From Streptomyces sp. CNQ-509 (GTDB lineage Bacteria > Actinomycetota > Actinomycetes > Streptomycetales > Streptomycetaceae), in the NCBI RefSeq assembly GCF_001011035.1, contig NZ_CP011492.1, positions 7,557,447 through 7,621,446 of the forward strand: a stretch of 64,000 nucleotides of DNA, in the 5' to 3' direction. The notes beneath the pieces were generated by a model. The model saw only the letters and a program-made list of their open reading frames with translations. It did no database searches and had not been told where the DNA came from. Positions 33,490-42,447 of this stretch are shown here, one piece after another. The position numbers and the translations under genes were made by a program. The number at the start of each line of letters is the position of its first letter. Within the stretch, counting starts at the first letter, position 1.

Positions 33490-35607
33490 ATGGTCGAGGT
33501 CGGTGGGAACGGTCGGCTCTGGCTGCTGTCGGGCCCGCACAGCAGCTACGCCCTGCGGCTGAACCGGCGCGACGAGTTGCTGCATCTCCACTGGGGACCG
33601 CGGCTCACCCTCGCCGACGCCGAGGCGCTGGCCGCGGAACCGGCGCCGCGCTTCCGCTCCTTCGAATCGCGCCTCGACGGCCGCGAGGAGTACCCCGTCG
33701 AGGGCGGCCCCCGCTTCGTGCGGCCCGCGCTCGCCGTACGCGCCGCGGACGGCGGCGGCGGGCGCGGCAGCGAGTGGCAGTTCCGCGGCGCCGAGACCGA
33801 GAGCGGCGTGCTGCGGCTCACCTTCCACGACCCCGTGCACCGCCTCGCCGTCACCCTGCACTACCGCATGCGCGCCGGGGCCGACGTGCTGGAGCGCTGG
33901 GCCACCGCCGTCCACGAGGGCGGACCCGGCGACTCCGCGCTGGAGCTGCTGCGGCTCGACTCCGCGGCCTGGACCCTGCCGCGCGCCGACCGCCGCCGCC
34001 TCTCCCACCTGCACGGCCGCTGGGCCGCCGAGAGCCTGCTCGCCCGCGCCGAGCTGACCCCCGGCGAGACCGTCATCGGCAGCCGCCGCGGCCACACCTC
34101 CCACCGCCACCTGCCCTGGATCGCCCTGGACGACGGCACCGCGGGCGAGGAGCACGGCGAGGTCTACGGCTGCGCGCTGGCCTGGTCGGGATCGTGGCGC
34201 ATCGCCGTCCAGCAGCTCGACGACGGCGTCGTGCAGGCCGTCGGCGGCGCCGGGCACGACGACTCCGGACTGGTCCTGCTCGCGCCCGGCGAGTCGTACA
34301 CCGCGCCCGTCTTCGCCGGCCTCTACACCGACGGCGGCTTCGGCGCCGCCTCCCGCGCCTGGCACGCCTGGCAGCTCGCGCACGTCGTACCGGACGCGCA
34401 CATCCCCCGGCCCGTTCTCTACAACTCCTGGGAGGCCACCAAGTTCGACGTCGAGCTGGAGCACCAGCGCGAGCTGGCGCGGCGGGCCGCGGCGATGGGC
34501 GTGGAGCTCTTCGTCGTCGACGACGGCTGGTTCGGCTCCCGTACGCACGCGAAGGCCGGCCTCGGCGACTGGACGCCCAACCCCGACCGCTTCCCCGACG
34601 GGCTGAAGCCGCTCGCCGACGAGGTCCACGCCCTCGGCATGCACTTCGGCATCTGGGTCGAGCCGGAGATGGTCAACCCCGACAGCGACCTCTACCGCGC
34701 CCACCCCGACTGGGTGCACCACCGGCCGGGCCGCCGGCGCACCGAGTTCCGCCACCAGCTCGTGCTGGACCTCGGCCGCCCCGAGGTCAGGACGTATCTG
34801 TGGGAGCAGCTCGACGAACTGCTGCGCTCCGCGCCCATCGACTACGTCAAGTGGGACTTCAACCGCTCCCTCACCGAGCCGGGCGCGCACGCCGACCCCT
34901 CGGTGCCGCACGTACGCGGGCTGTACGACCTCCTCGACCGGCTGCGCGCCGCGCACCCGCACGTCGCCTTCGAGTCCTGCTCCGGCGGCGGCGGCCGGAT
35001 CGACCTCGGCATCCTGTCCCGTACGGACCAGGTGTGGACCTCCGACAACACCGACCCGCTCGACCGGCTGCCCATCCAGCACGGCATCGGCCAGATCCAT
35101 CCCGCCCGGGTCACCGCCGCCTGGGTCACCGACAGCCCCAACGAGCAGATGCAGGACCGCGTCAGCAGCCTGCGCTACCGCTTCGTCAGCGCCATGGCCG
35201 GCGTGCTCGGCGTCGGCGGCGACCTCGCCCGGTGGAGCGGCGAGGAGCTGGCCGAGGCCGGGCGCTGGGTGGAGCTGTACAAGCGGATCCGCCCCGCCGT
35301 CCAGCTCGGCCGGCTTTACCGGCTGCGGGAGCCGCAGGAGGGCCTGAGCGCCGTGCAGTACGTCCTCGGCGACGACCCGGAGCGTGCCGACGAGGTCGTC
35401 GTCCTGGCCTGGCTGCAGTCGCAGCGCTACAACGAGTCGCTCCCGCCGCTGCGCCTCGCCGCGGTCGACCCGGCCGCGGAGTACGAGGTGCTGGCCGGCG
35501 GCGAGCCGGGGGAGGTGCTGCGGGGCGGGGTGCTCGCGCACCGGGGGCTGCACACCGGGCTGCACGGGGACCTCGACGCCGCGGTCGTGCACCTGCGCCG
35601 CCGCTGA
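33490..35607 (+). CDS. Alpha-galactosidase, GH36
   Basis: 705 residues from ATG 33490 (GGGAG 5 nt upstream); ATG 33478 would add four residues. N-terminal beta-sandwich (to ~290), TIM barrel with FVVDDGWFG near residue 340, nucleophile Asp in DYVKWDFNRSL near 455, SCSGGGGRIDLG near 497, acid/base Asp in WTSDNTDPLDR near 515, and a C-terminal beta domain. No signal peptide, so it acts on imported galactosides such as melibiose or raffinose. The local context offers no transporter; the ABC operon at 50-54 kb is too far to link. Confidence 0.95.
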   Translation: MVEVGGNGRLWLLSGPHSSYALRLNRRDELLHLHWGPRLTLADAEALAAEPAPRFRSFESRLDGREEYPVEGGPRFVRPALAVRAADGGGGRGSEWQFRGAETESGVLRLTFHDPVHRLAVTLHYRMRAGADVLERWATAVHEGGPGDSALELLRLDSAAWTLPRADRRRLSHLHGRWAAESLLARAELTPGETVIGSRRGHTSHRHLPWIALDDGTAGEEHGEVYGCALAWSGSWRIAVQQLDDGVVQAVGGAGHDDSGLVLLAPGESYTAPVFAGLYTDGGFGAASRAWHAWQLAHVVPDAHIPRPVLYNSWEATKFDVELEHQRELARRAAAMGVELFVVDDGWFGSRTHAKAGLGDWTPNPDRFPDGLKPLADEVHALGMHFGIWVEPEMVNPDSDLYRAHPDWVHHRPGRRRTEFRHQLVLDLGRPEVRTYLWEQLDELLRSAPIDYVKWDFNRSLTEPGAHADPSVPHVRGLYDLLDRLRAAHPHVAFESCSGGGGRIDLGILSRTDQVWTSDNTDPLDRLPIQHGIGQIHPARVTAAWVTDSPNEQMQDRVSSLRYRFVSAMAGVLGVGGDLARWSGEELAEAGRWVELYKRIRPAVQLGRLYRLREPQEGLSAVQYVLGDDPERADEVVVLAWLQSQRYNESLPPLRLAAVDPAAEYEVLAGGEPGEVLRGGVLAHRGLHTGLHGDLDAAVVHLRRR

Positions 35608-35710
35608 CGGCGGCGGGTCCCGTACCCCCGGACCGTGCGCGCGAGGTGCGTGACGCCCCGGGCCGTCGCACAATGTGACGTGACCCGGGGGACCCCGACG
35701 GAGCGGGACC

Positions 35711-36355
35711 ATGCGCTTCCACGACCGTAGCGAGGCGGGCCGCGCGCTCGCCCGGCGGCTGCGGGACGGCCGGCCCGGGGCCGGCGCCCCGCGGGACGCC
35801 GTGGTGCTCGCGCTGCCGCGCGGCGGCGTGCCCGTCGGGTACGAGGTCGCCCGCGCCCTCGGCGCCCCGCTCGACGTGCTCCTCGTCCGCAAGATCGGCC
35901 ACCCGCACCACCCCGAGTACGGCCTCGGCGCGGTGGCCGGCGACGCCCCGCCGCTCTACGACCCCGACGCGCTCGCCGGCGCCGGGCTCACCGAGCGTGA
36001 CCTCGCGGCGACCGCCCGCCGGGAGGTCACCGAGCTGCGCCGCCGCGAGTCGCTCTACCGCGGCGGCCGGCCCGCACCCGCGCTCGCCGGCCGCTGGGCC
36101 GTCGTCGTGGACGACGGGCTCGCCACCGGCGCGACCGCCCGCGCGGCGCTGCGCGCGGCCCGCGCGGCGGGGCCCGCACGGCTCACCCTGGCCGTGCCCG
36201 TGGCGTCGCCCGGCGGGCTCAGTGCCGTGCGCGGCGAGGCGGACGATGTGACGTGCCTGTACGCGCCGCCGGACTTCGGCGCGGTAGGGCTCTGGTACGA
36301 CGAGTTCGAGCAGCTCACGGATGCCGATGTGCTCGAACTGCTCGGTACTGGCTGA
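35711..36355 (+). CDS. Phosphoribosyltransferase-fold protein
   Basis: 214 residues. Type I PRTase fold: ALPRGGVPVGYEVA near residue 38, RKIGHPHHPEYGLGAV near 62, and the PRPP-binding loop WAVVVDDGLATGATARAAL near 130. This short subgroup is common in Streptomyces, often near dienelactone-hydrolase or stress genes, and its base substrate is unknown. It could be a regulator that has lost catalysis. It stands alone, with ATG 35711 preceded by GGAGCGG. Confidence 0.85.
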   Translation: MRFHDRSEAGRALARRLRDGRPGAGAPRDAVVLALPRGGVPVGYEVARALGAPLDVLLVRKIGHPHHPEYGLGAVAGDAPPLYDPDALAGAGLTERDLAATARREVTELRRRESLYRGGRPAPALAGRWAVVVDDGLATGATARAALRAARAAGPARLTLAVPVASPGGLSAVRGEADDVTCLYAPPDFGAVGLWYDEFEQLTDADVLELLGTG

Positions 36356-36521
36356 GGAACGGTCGCGACCCGTTCGCTGAGTGACCGTCAACTAACGTGA
36401 GGTAGGCGTTGGTTGGACATGCAGAGAACCTATGCCAGCGGCAAGCGGAGCGCACTAAGCTGCTTGCGATGCTCAGCGTGACCGCTCGGCGTCACACAGT
36501 CGTTCGACCCTGAGGATGCTC
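36356..36521 (+). other. Region upstream of the conservon
   Basis: 166 bp without a gene. CAAGC/GCTTG and TGACCG repeats are present, but no arrangement convincing enough to call an operator. The conservon promoter should lie here. Confidence 0.3.
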
Positions 36522-38210
36522 ATGGATCCAGCGGGACCCGCCACCGGCGGCCGGCGGACGGGATTCGTCCGCTGGTGGCTGATACCCACCGCCGTCGTGG
36601 TCGTGAGCACGGCCATCGCCCTGCCGCTCGTCTCCGCCGACGCGCGTACGCCCGTCGCCGTGTGCGGCGCGATCGCCACCCTCGTGGTCGCGTTCGCCGC
36701 CGCCGAGGCCGAGCGCCGCGGGCGGGCCGCAGGCGCGCCGTCCGCGGAGCAGGCGGACCACGAGGCCGCGTGGGAGCGCCGGCTCGCCGCCCGGGAAGCC
36801 GAGATGATCCGGCTCGCGGGCCTGCTGCCGCAGGCCGTCGCGCGGCTGCAGCGGGGTGAGTACGCCGAGGACGTGCTCGCCGACATAGAGGCGGAGAAGT
36901 CCCTGACCCCGCAGGTGCGCGCCGCCCACGCGGCCGCGCTGCGCTCCGTCGTCGAGGCGGTGCAGGACGCCGAGGACCTGCGCGTCTCCGCCGAGCGCGG
37001 CTTCGTCAACATCGCCCGCCGGGTGCAGGCCATCATCCACCAGCAGGCGCGCAGCCTGCGGGAGATGGAGGACCGGCACGGCCGGCGGCACGAGTTCTTC
37101 GCCGACCTGCTCAAGCTCGACCACGGCACCGCGCTGGTCGGCCGGCTCGCCGACAGCATCGCCGTGCTCGGCGGCGACCGCCCCGGCCGCCAGTGGGGCA
37201 AGGCCATCGCGCTCTACAGCGTGCTGCGCGGCGGCATGTCCCGGATCATCGACTACCAGCGCGTCGAACTGCACCCCGTGGCCGAGGTCGCCGTCGTCGG
37301 CTCCGCCGTCGAGCCGCTGATCCACGCCGTCGCCGAACTCCTCGACAACGCCACCCGCTACTCGCCGCCGCACGCCAAGGTCCATCTCTCCGCCACCGAG
37401 GTGCAGTCGGGCGTCGCCATCGAGATCGAGGACGGCGGCGTGGGCCTCAGCGAAGAGGCCCGCGAGCGCGCCGAGCACATGCTCGCCGAGGCCCAGGCCG
37501 GCATCGACCTCAACGACCTCGGCGAGACCCCGCGGCTCGGGCTCGCGGTCGTCGGCCGGCTGGCGCAGACGTACGACTTCCGCGTCTCGCTGCGCCCGTC
37601 CGCGTACGGCGGCGTGCGCGCGGTGCTCGTCGTGCCGCAGGTCCTGCTCACCACCACGCCCGCCACCGGCACCGCCCACGGCATCGGCGCCACTTCGGGA
37701 CCGCGGCCGCTGCGCAACCCCACCCCGCCGCCGGCCGGCGTCGAGGGCAGCGCCGACGCGCGCGCGGGCCTCAAGCGCAGCCGGGACCGGGTGCCGCCGG
37801 CGCGGCAGGCGGGCCCGCAGCCCTCGCCGCCCGCGCACCCCGAGCCGGTCGCCGGCAGCCTGCCGCAGCGCCGCCGCCGTGCACCGGTCGCGCCGCCCGC
37901 CGCCCCGGCGGCCGGCGGGCAGCCGTCCGGACGGCGTACGGCCACCGCGTCCCCGGCCGGGACCGAGAACGGCGCGGCGGAGGTCCGCGGCGTCGAACCG
38001 GGCCTGTGGCTCGGCGACTTCACCCGCGGCCTGGAGGGCGAGCCGCAGGGCGGGGACGCGGGCGCGGCCGCGGAGCCGCAAGAGCCGGGCGGTACCGCCC
38101 GCGGCGAGGACGAGGCGGCCGGGTCGATACGCCCGGAACGCCCCGCCCGCCTCCGGCACGGCGACGGCGCACCGGGGCCGTCGAATCCATCATCGGGCGA
38201 GGAGGACTGA
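36522..38210 (+). CDS. cvnA: CvnA, conservon sensor-kinase-like ATPase
   Basis: 562 residues from ATG 36522, placed 6 nt after GAGG; ATG 36516 is too close to it. Two N-terminal transmembrane helices (WLIPTAVVVVSTAIALPLV, VAVCGAIATLVVAFAAA), a helical linker with the HGRRHEFFADLLKLDHGTA segment in place of a normal phospho-His box, then a GHKL ATPase with N-box HAVAELLDNATRYSPPH near residue 270 and GLAVVGRLAQ near 340. The last ~170 residues are Pro/Ala/Arg-rich and disordered. In conservons CvnA anchors a membrane complex with CvnB-D, likened to a eukaryotic G-protein-coupled receptor system. First of five coupled genes. Confidence 0.92.
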   Translation: MDPAGPATGGRRTGFVRWWLIPTAVVVVSTAIALPLVSADARTPVAVCGAIATLVVAFAAAEAERRGRAAGAPSAEQADHEAAWERRLAAREAEMIRLAGLLPQAVARLQRGEYAEDVLADIEAEKSLTPQVRAAHAAALRSVVEAVQDAEDLRVSAERGFVNIARRVQAIIHQQARSLREMEDRHGRRHEFFADLLKLDHGTALVGRLADSIAVLGGDRPGRQWGKAIALYSVLRGGMSRIIDYQRVELHPVAEVAVVGSAVEPLIHAVAELLDNATRYSPPHAKVHLSATEVQSGVAIEIEDGGVGLSEEARERAEHMLAEAQAGIDLNDLGETPRLGLAVVGRLAQTYDFRVSLRPSAYGGVRAVLVVPQVLLTTTPATGTAHGIGATSGPRPLRNPTPPPAGVEGSADARAGLKRSRDRVPPARQAGPQPSPPAHPEPVAGSLPQRRRRAPVAPPAAPAAGGQPSGRRTATASPAGTENGAAEVRGVEPGLWLGDFTRGLEGEPQGGDAGAAAEPQEPGGTARGEDEAAGSIRPERPARLRHGDGAPGPSNPSSGEED

Positions 38211-38211
38211 C

Positions 38212-38616
38212 GTGGCGCAGCGAGCGGACATGGACTGGATGCTCCGGGATCTGGCCGAGAGCGTCCCCGAGACCCGGCACGTCGTGGTCCTGTCCTCCGA
38301 CGGGCTGCGGATGGCCCAGCACGGCACCGAGCCGGACACGGCCGACCGGCTCGCGGCCGCCTGCGCCGGGCTGCAGAGCCTGGCGAAGTCGATCGCCGGC
38401 GTCTTCCCGAACAGCAACGGGAAGATGCGGATGCTGGTCATCGAGGTGAGCGGCGGATTCTTCTATCTCATGGCCGCGGGCGCCGGAGCCTATCTGGCGG
38501 TCGCGGCCGACGAAGGAGTCGACGCGGGCCTCATGGGCCAGCGCATGCGTGATCTCGTCGCTCGCATCGGGGCCCATCTGACAAGCCCACCGCGGAGCGA
38601 CGGACAGGCCATATGA
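38212..38616 (+). CDS. cvnB: CvnB, roadblock/LC7-domain protein
   Basis: 134 residues, GTG start one base after the cvnA stop, with GGAGGA 5 nt upstream. A single roadblock/LC7 domain covers almost the whole protein (MDWMLRDLAESVPETRHVVV, SSDGLRMAQHG, FYLMAAGAGAYLAVAAD). Roadblock proteins bind and regulate small Ras-like GTPases; here the partner is CvnD. It overlaps cvnC by 4 bp (ATGA). Confidence 0.95.
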   Translation: MAQRADMDWMLRDLAESVPETRHVVVLSSDGLRMAQHGTEPDTADRLAAACAGLQSLAKSIAGVFPNSNGKMRMLVIEVSGGFFYLMAAGAGAYLAVAADEGVDAGLMGQRMRDLVARIGAHLTSPPRSDGQAI

Positions 38617-38966
38617 AGGAAGCGGACCACGAGTGGCACGACGACGGTCCCGAACGGCTTTACGTCATCACCGGCGGGCGCAGCGGCACCGCCGCCCAGG
38701 GTGCACTCGACCTGGTCACGCTCGTCATCTCCCGGACGCAGCCGGCGCCCGGGATGCAGCCCGAGCGCGCGGCCATCGTCCGGCTGTGCCGCGCGCCCCT
38801 GTCCGTCGCCGAACTGACCGCCTATCTGCGCCTGCCCTTCAGCGCGGTGGCGGTGCTCGTCGCGGACCTGATGGCGGAGGGCGCGGTCGAGACCCGCTCC
38901 ACCGTCCCGCCCGTGGCAGACCTGCGACTCCTCGAGGAAGTAATGGATGGACTCGAACAGCTTTGA
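38613..38966 (+). CDS. cvnC: CvnC, DUF742 protein
   Basis: 117 residues. DUF742 winged-helix-like protein: RLYVITGGRSG near residue 12, RAAIVRLCRAPLSVAELTAY near 52 and LPFSAVAVLVADLMAEG near 72. In conservons it bridges CvnA and CvnD; a DNA-binding role has also been proposed. The ATG overlaps the cvnB stop, and the 3' end overlaps cvnD by 20 bp. Confidence 0.95.
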   Translation: MKEADHEWHDDGPERLYVITGGRSGTAAQGALDLVTLVISRTQPAPGMQPERAAIVRLCRAPLSVAELTAYLRLPFSAVAVLVADLMAEGAVETRSTVPPVADLRLLEEVMDGLEQL

Positions 38967-39567
38967 CGCCGTCGTGGGTCCGCGCGGCGAGGACCTCCTG
39001 CCCGCCTCGGCGACGACGTCGGTCAAGGTCGTGGTGGTGGGCGGGTTCGGCGTCGGGAAGACGACCATGGTCGGCGCGGTCAGCGAGATCGACCCGATGA
39101 CGACCGAGGAGACGATGACCCGGGCCGGCGAGGGCGTGGACCACCTCGCCGGCGTGCCGGACAAGAGCGAGACGACCGTCGCCATGGACTTCGGCCGGAT
39201 CAGCCTCAACGAGCGGCTGGTGCTCTACCTCTTCGGCGCGCCCGGCCAGCAGCGCTTCTGGTTCCTGTGGCAGGGCCTCTTCGAGGGCGCGCTCGGGGCC
39301 GTGGTGCTGGTCGACACCCGCCGGCTCGAAGCCTGCTTCGACGTGCTGGGCCGGCTGGAGGAGGGCGCCGTACCGTTCCTCGTCGCGGTCAACCGCTTCC
39401 CGGACGCCCCGTCCCACTCCCTCGACGAGATACGGGCCGCGCTCGACCTGCCCGCGCACGTACCGCTCGTCACCTGCGACGCCCGCGATCAGGAGTCCTC
39501 CCGCAGCGTCCTGAAGTCCCTGGTGCGCTTCCTGCACTCCATAGCCCTGACCACGGAGGCGTCGTGA
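38947..39567 (+). CDS. cvnD: CvnD, Ras-like GTPase
   Basis: 206 residues. P-loop GGFGVGKTTMVGAVSE near residue 28, switch regions with TTVAMDFGRISL and LFGAPGQQRFWFLW (DxxGQ variant APGQ) and the base-recognition site VAVNRFPDAP near 138. GTP-binding protein of the Streptomyces MglA/CvnD family, acting with CvnB and CvnC at the membrane. The Gly of the usual DTAG is replaced, as is normal in CvnD proteins. It overlaps cvnC by 20 bp and the P450 gene by 4 bp. Confidence 0.95.
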   Translation: MDSNSFDAVVGPRGEDLLPASATTSVKVVVVGGFGVGKTTMVGAVSEIDPMTTEETMTRAGEGVDHLAGVPDKSETTVAMDFGRISLNERLVLYLFGAPGQQRFWFLWQGLFEGALGAVVLVDTRRLEACFDVLGRLEEGAVPFLVAVNRFPDAPSHSLDEIRAALDLPAHVPLVTCDARDQESSRSVLKSLVRFLHSIALTTEAS

Positions 39568-41120
39568 CGACGGAATCCGATCCCGTACCGGCAGCAGACC
39601 CGCAGGAGCAGAGCGCCGGCCAGGCCGCGGCGCCACCGCCCGGCTGCCCCGCGCACGCCGGCGGCACCGGCGGCCCGGCCCGGATGGACGGCCACGAGGC
39701 GGCGACGAACCCGTACGGGCTGTACGAGAAGCTGCGCGCCGAGCACGGCGCCGTCGCGCCCGTCCTCGTCCACGGCGACCTGCCCGCCTGGCTGGTCCTC
39801 GGCTACCGCGAGCTGCTGGACGTCACCCGCAATCCGACCCGCTTCTCCCGCGATTCGCGCAACTGGCGCTTCCTGCGGGACGGCCAGGTAGGCCCGGACA
39901 ACCCGCTGTTGCCGCTGGTGACCTGGGTGCCGATGTGCTCCTTCGTCGACGGCTCCGAGCACCGGCGGCTGCGCTCCGCGGTCACCGACAGCATGAAGCG
40001 CTTCGACCGGCACGGCATCCGGCGCCACGTCACCCGCTTCTCCGGGCAGCTCATCGACGAGTTCGCGGCCACCGGCCGGGCGGACCTGGTGGGCCAGTTC
40101 GCGGAGCACCTGCCGATGCTGGTGATGACGAAGGCGCTCGGCATGGCCGAGTCGTACGGCCCGCAACTGGTCGCGGCCGCGCGGGACATGGTCAAGGGCT
40201 CCGAGACGGCGATCGCGAGCAACGACTACATCGTGCAGACGCTGCGCGACCTGGTGACGCGCAAGCAGGCGGCGCCCGGGCACGACTTCGCCTCCTGGCT
40301 GGTGGCGCACGAGTCGGGCCTTCGCGACGACGAACTGGTCGAGCACCTGCGGCTGGTGCTGATCGCCGCGTACTCCACCACCGCGAACCTGATCGCGAAC
40401 ACCCTGCGCATGGTGCTCACCGACAGCCGCTTCCGCGGCAACCTGGCCGGCGGCCACATGACGCTGCCGGACGCGCTGGAGCAGGTGCTGTGGGACGAGC
40501 CGCCGTTCACCGCCGTCTACGGGCGGTACGCCACCGGCGACACGGAGCTGGCCGGGCAGCAGATCAAGGCGGGGGACCTGCTGATCCTCAGCCTTGCCGC
40601 GGGCAACCTCGACCCGGAGATCCGCCCCGACCTCGACGTGCCGGTGCACGGGAACCGTTCGCACCTGGCGTTCAGCGGCGGGCCGCACGAGTGCCCTGGC
40701 CAGGACATCGGCCGGGCCATCGCCGACACCGGGATCGACACGCTGCTGTCGCGGCTGCCGGACCTGAGCCTGGCGGTCGACGAGAAGGAGCTGAAGCACC
40801 GCACCTCGCTGCTCTCCCGCGAACTGGTCGAGCTGCCGGTGACCTTCACCCCGCCGGGCCCCGCCACGGGCGCGGTCCGGCGGGAGCAGGTGCCCGCCGC
40901 ATCCGTGCCGGGTCCTTCCGGGCCCGCCGGCGCGGCGCCGGCGCCGGCCGCGCAGGAACCCGTAGCCGCGGCGGTGGCGAGCGCGCCTGCCCCGGCCGCC
41001 CAGGCCACCACCCCCGGGCCCGAGGCGCAGCCCGACGGCCTCCCGGCGGGTACGGAGCCGGGCCGCCGGCGGCGGCCGTCGCTGTGGCGGACGCTGGTCG
41101 CGTGGTGGCGCGGGAGCTGA
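39564..41120 (+). CDS. Conservon cytochrome P450, CYP157-type, lacking EXXR
   Basis: 518 residues, GTG start overlapping the cvnD stop (GTGA). Heme ligand Cys377 in FSGGPHECPGQDIGR. The K-helix, which in nearly all P450s is ExxR, reads E306-Q-V-L-W310, so the Arg is missing; CYP157C1 of S. coelicolor is known for EQSLW at this place. The I-helix oxygen motif is also altered (LIAAYSTTANLIANT). After about residue 430 a ~90-residue Ala/Pro-rich tail ends in a basic, Trp-rich patch (RRRRPSLWRTLVAWWRGS) that may touch the membrane. Substrate and redox partner unknown. Confidence 0.92.
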   Translation: MTTESDPVPAADPQEQSAGQAAAPPPGCPAHAGGTGGPARMDGHEAATNPYGLYEKLRAEHGAVAPVLVHGDLPAWLVLGYRELLDVTRNPTRFSRDSRNWRFLRDGQVGPDNPLLPLVTWVPMCSFVDGSEHRRLRSAVTDSMKRFDRHGIRRHVTRFSGQLIDEFAATGRADLVGQFAEHLPMLVMTKALGMAESYGPQLVAAARDMVKGSETAIASNDYIVQTLRDLVTRKQAAPGHDFASWLVAHESGLRDDELVEHLRLVLIAAYSTTANLIANTLRMVLTDSRFRGNLAGGHMTLPDALEQVLWDEPPFTAVYGRYATGDTELAGQQIKAGDLLILSLAAGNLDPEIRPDLDVPVHGNRSHLAFSGGPHECPGQDIGRAIADTGIDTLLSRLPDLSLAVDEKELKHRTSLLSRELVELPVTFTPPGPATGAVRREQVPAASVPGPSGPAGAAPAPAAQEPVAAAVASAPAPAAQATTPGPEAQPDGLPAGTEPGRRRRPSLWRTLVAWWRGS

Positions 41121-41127
41121 GCCGCGG

Positions 41128-42186
41128 CTAACCCAGGTGCGGCTCTACGTACGCGGGTGCACTGCCGGCCCTCGTGGCGGCCACCTCCCGGTAGCGCGGC
41201 GACCAGCCGTGCCATTCGAGACTGCCCGCGATCCATGAGCCGAGGTCGGTGAGCGAGTCCTCGACCACCGCCCACCCGTGGGGGTCGAGGCCGAAGAGCG
41301 GCTTCATGCCGCGTACGTCCTGGCAGGCGGACCTGAAGTCCTCGGTGCGCCGCCCGACCATGGCGGCCGCCCGGTCGAGCGCCGCCTGCCGGGTGCCGCC
41401 TTCGAGGCGCCACAGCACGGCGGCGAGGTGGTCGTGGTCGCCGCGGGCGGTCTCCTTGTGCACCGAGTAGATGTCGTTAGTCCAGGAGATGACGTCGTTG
41501 GCGGCGTCCCGGGCCGCCCGGTAGGCGTCGCTGGCGGCGACGGCGGCCGGGATTTCGGTGGAGTTCGCGGGCTCGATCAGGTCGAAGCTCATCTCGCAGC
41601 CGGAATTGAGCCGCCGGCGCCGCGTGAAGTCCGCGAGCGTCTGGCCGGGGATCCGGGCGGGTTCCGCGTGCGGCAGGATCGTGTACCACAGGAAGTCGCG
41701 GTAGTGCGCGGCGAACCGCTCGCGCCAGGCGCGGGAGAAGGGCTTGGCCGTACGCTCCCACAGGTCGGCGAGCGCGGCGGCGAGGGGCCCGGCGGGCGCC
41801 GGCGCATCGAGGTCGGGGTCCAGTTGGGCGCCCAGCTCGGTGGCCGTGCGCAGCCGCTGCGCGGGGGTGCGGGCCATGTGGCCCTCGTCGAGCTGGTCGT
41901 CGACGATCCAGTTGTAGACCTGCCACTCGGCGACCAGTTCGAGACGGCCGGCGCGGGGGTAGACGGCGGCGGCGAACCGGCCGAAGCCGGCGCGGTGGAA
42001 GTGGGTGACGGCGGACCCGTCGCGGATCAGGTCGGCGTGGCGCGCCCAGGCGATGACGTGGTCGTCCAGACCGGCCGCCTCGGGGTGCAGCCGTGCCGGA
42101 AACGGACACCAGATCGGCGGAAAAGTGACCTCTACTGGAGTCAATTTGTGGGAAGTTACGCCACTCCTGTTCCTCTTGAGCGTCAT
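41128..42186 (-). CDS. Class I terpene synthase, probably sesquiterpene cyclase
   Basis: 352 residues from ATG 42186, GAGGAG 7 nt upstream. Metal-binding Asp-rich motif D96-D-Q-L-D100-E near residue 100, and the NSE triad N237-D-I-Y-S241-V-H-K244-E245, both intact, so the enzyme should be active with Mg2+. It lacks the C-terminal Pro-rich extensions of germacradienol or geosmin synthases. The product cannot be named; I see no match to epi-isozizaene, pentalenene or geosmin synthases. It stops 7 bp from the 3' end of the convergent P450 gene. FPP could come from the hopanoid cluster. Confidence 0.9.
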   Translation of the reverse strand: MTLKRNRSGVTSHKLTPVEVTFPPIWCPFPARLHPEAAGLDDHVIAWARHADLIRDGSAVTHFHRAGFGRFAAAVYPRAGRLELVAEWQVYNWIVDDQLDEGHMARTPAQRLRTATELGAQLDPDLDAPAPAGPLAAALADLWERTAKPFSRAWRERFAAHYRDFLWYTILPHAEPARIPGQTLADFTRRRRLNSGCEMSFDLIEPANSTEIPAAVAASDAYRAARDAANDVISWTNDIYSVHKETARGDHDHLAAVLWRLEGGTRQAALDRAAAMVGRRTEDFRSACQDVRGMKPLFGLDPHGWAVVEDSLTDLGSWIAGSLEWHGWSPRYREVAATRAGSAPAYVEPHLG

Positions 42187-42447
42187 GTTCTGTCTCCTCG
42201 GGACCGGGATTCGACAGTGACCTGCCGAACCTGCCCGTGCGCCTGCCTCCGGCAACCTGTTCGCATCTTCTTTGGCTATACCTACGACGGAATGCGCCGA
42301 GCAATATCGGACAGCGCGTACTCGAGCGGGCCCGCGATTCCGCCGAGACAGCCGCAACAGGTGCCCGACCGCGCCCGTGCGCCCCTATGTTGGGGCGGCC
42401 CCCCCACGCGTCGCTCAGGACTCAGGTACCGCTCACTGGGAGGCCCC
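42187..42447. promoter_or_regulatory. Divergent region, terpene synthase / phoD
   Basis: 261 bp holding promoters of both genes. It is locally AT-richer than its surroundings near 42120-42190 and 42268-42310 (TTTGGCTATACC, AATATCGGAC), which may mark the promoters. GGGAGG (42438-42443) is the phoD ribosome-binding site. No clear operator. Confidence 0.35.

Noticed and set aside
28084..35892. A 2602-codon open frame antisense to the hopanoid, serpin and galactosidase genes
   Set aside because: It is a by-product of high G/C third positions on the other strand; the composition is nonsense (His/Arg/Val/Gln-rich) with no domain, while the sense genes have clear motifs.
39564..42186. Calling P450 plus terpene synthase a terpene biosynthetic cluster
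   Set aside because: The P450 is co-translated with the conservon, as in other Streptomyces conservons, and the synthase is on the opposite strand; adjacency alone is not enough.
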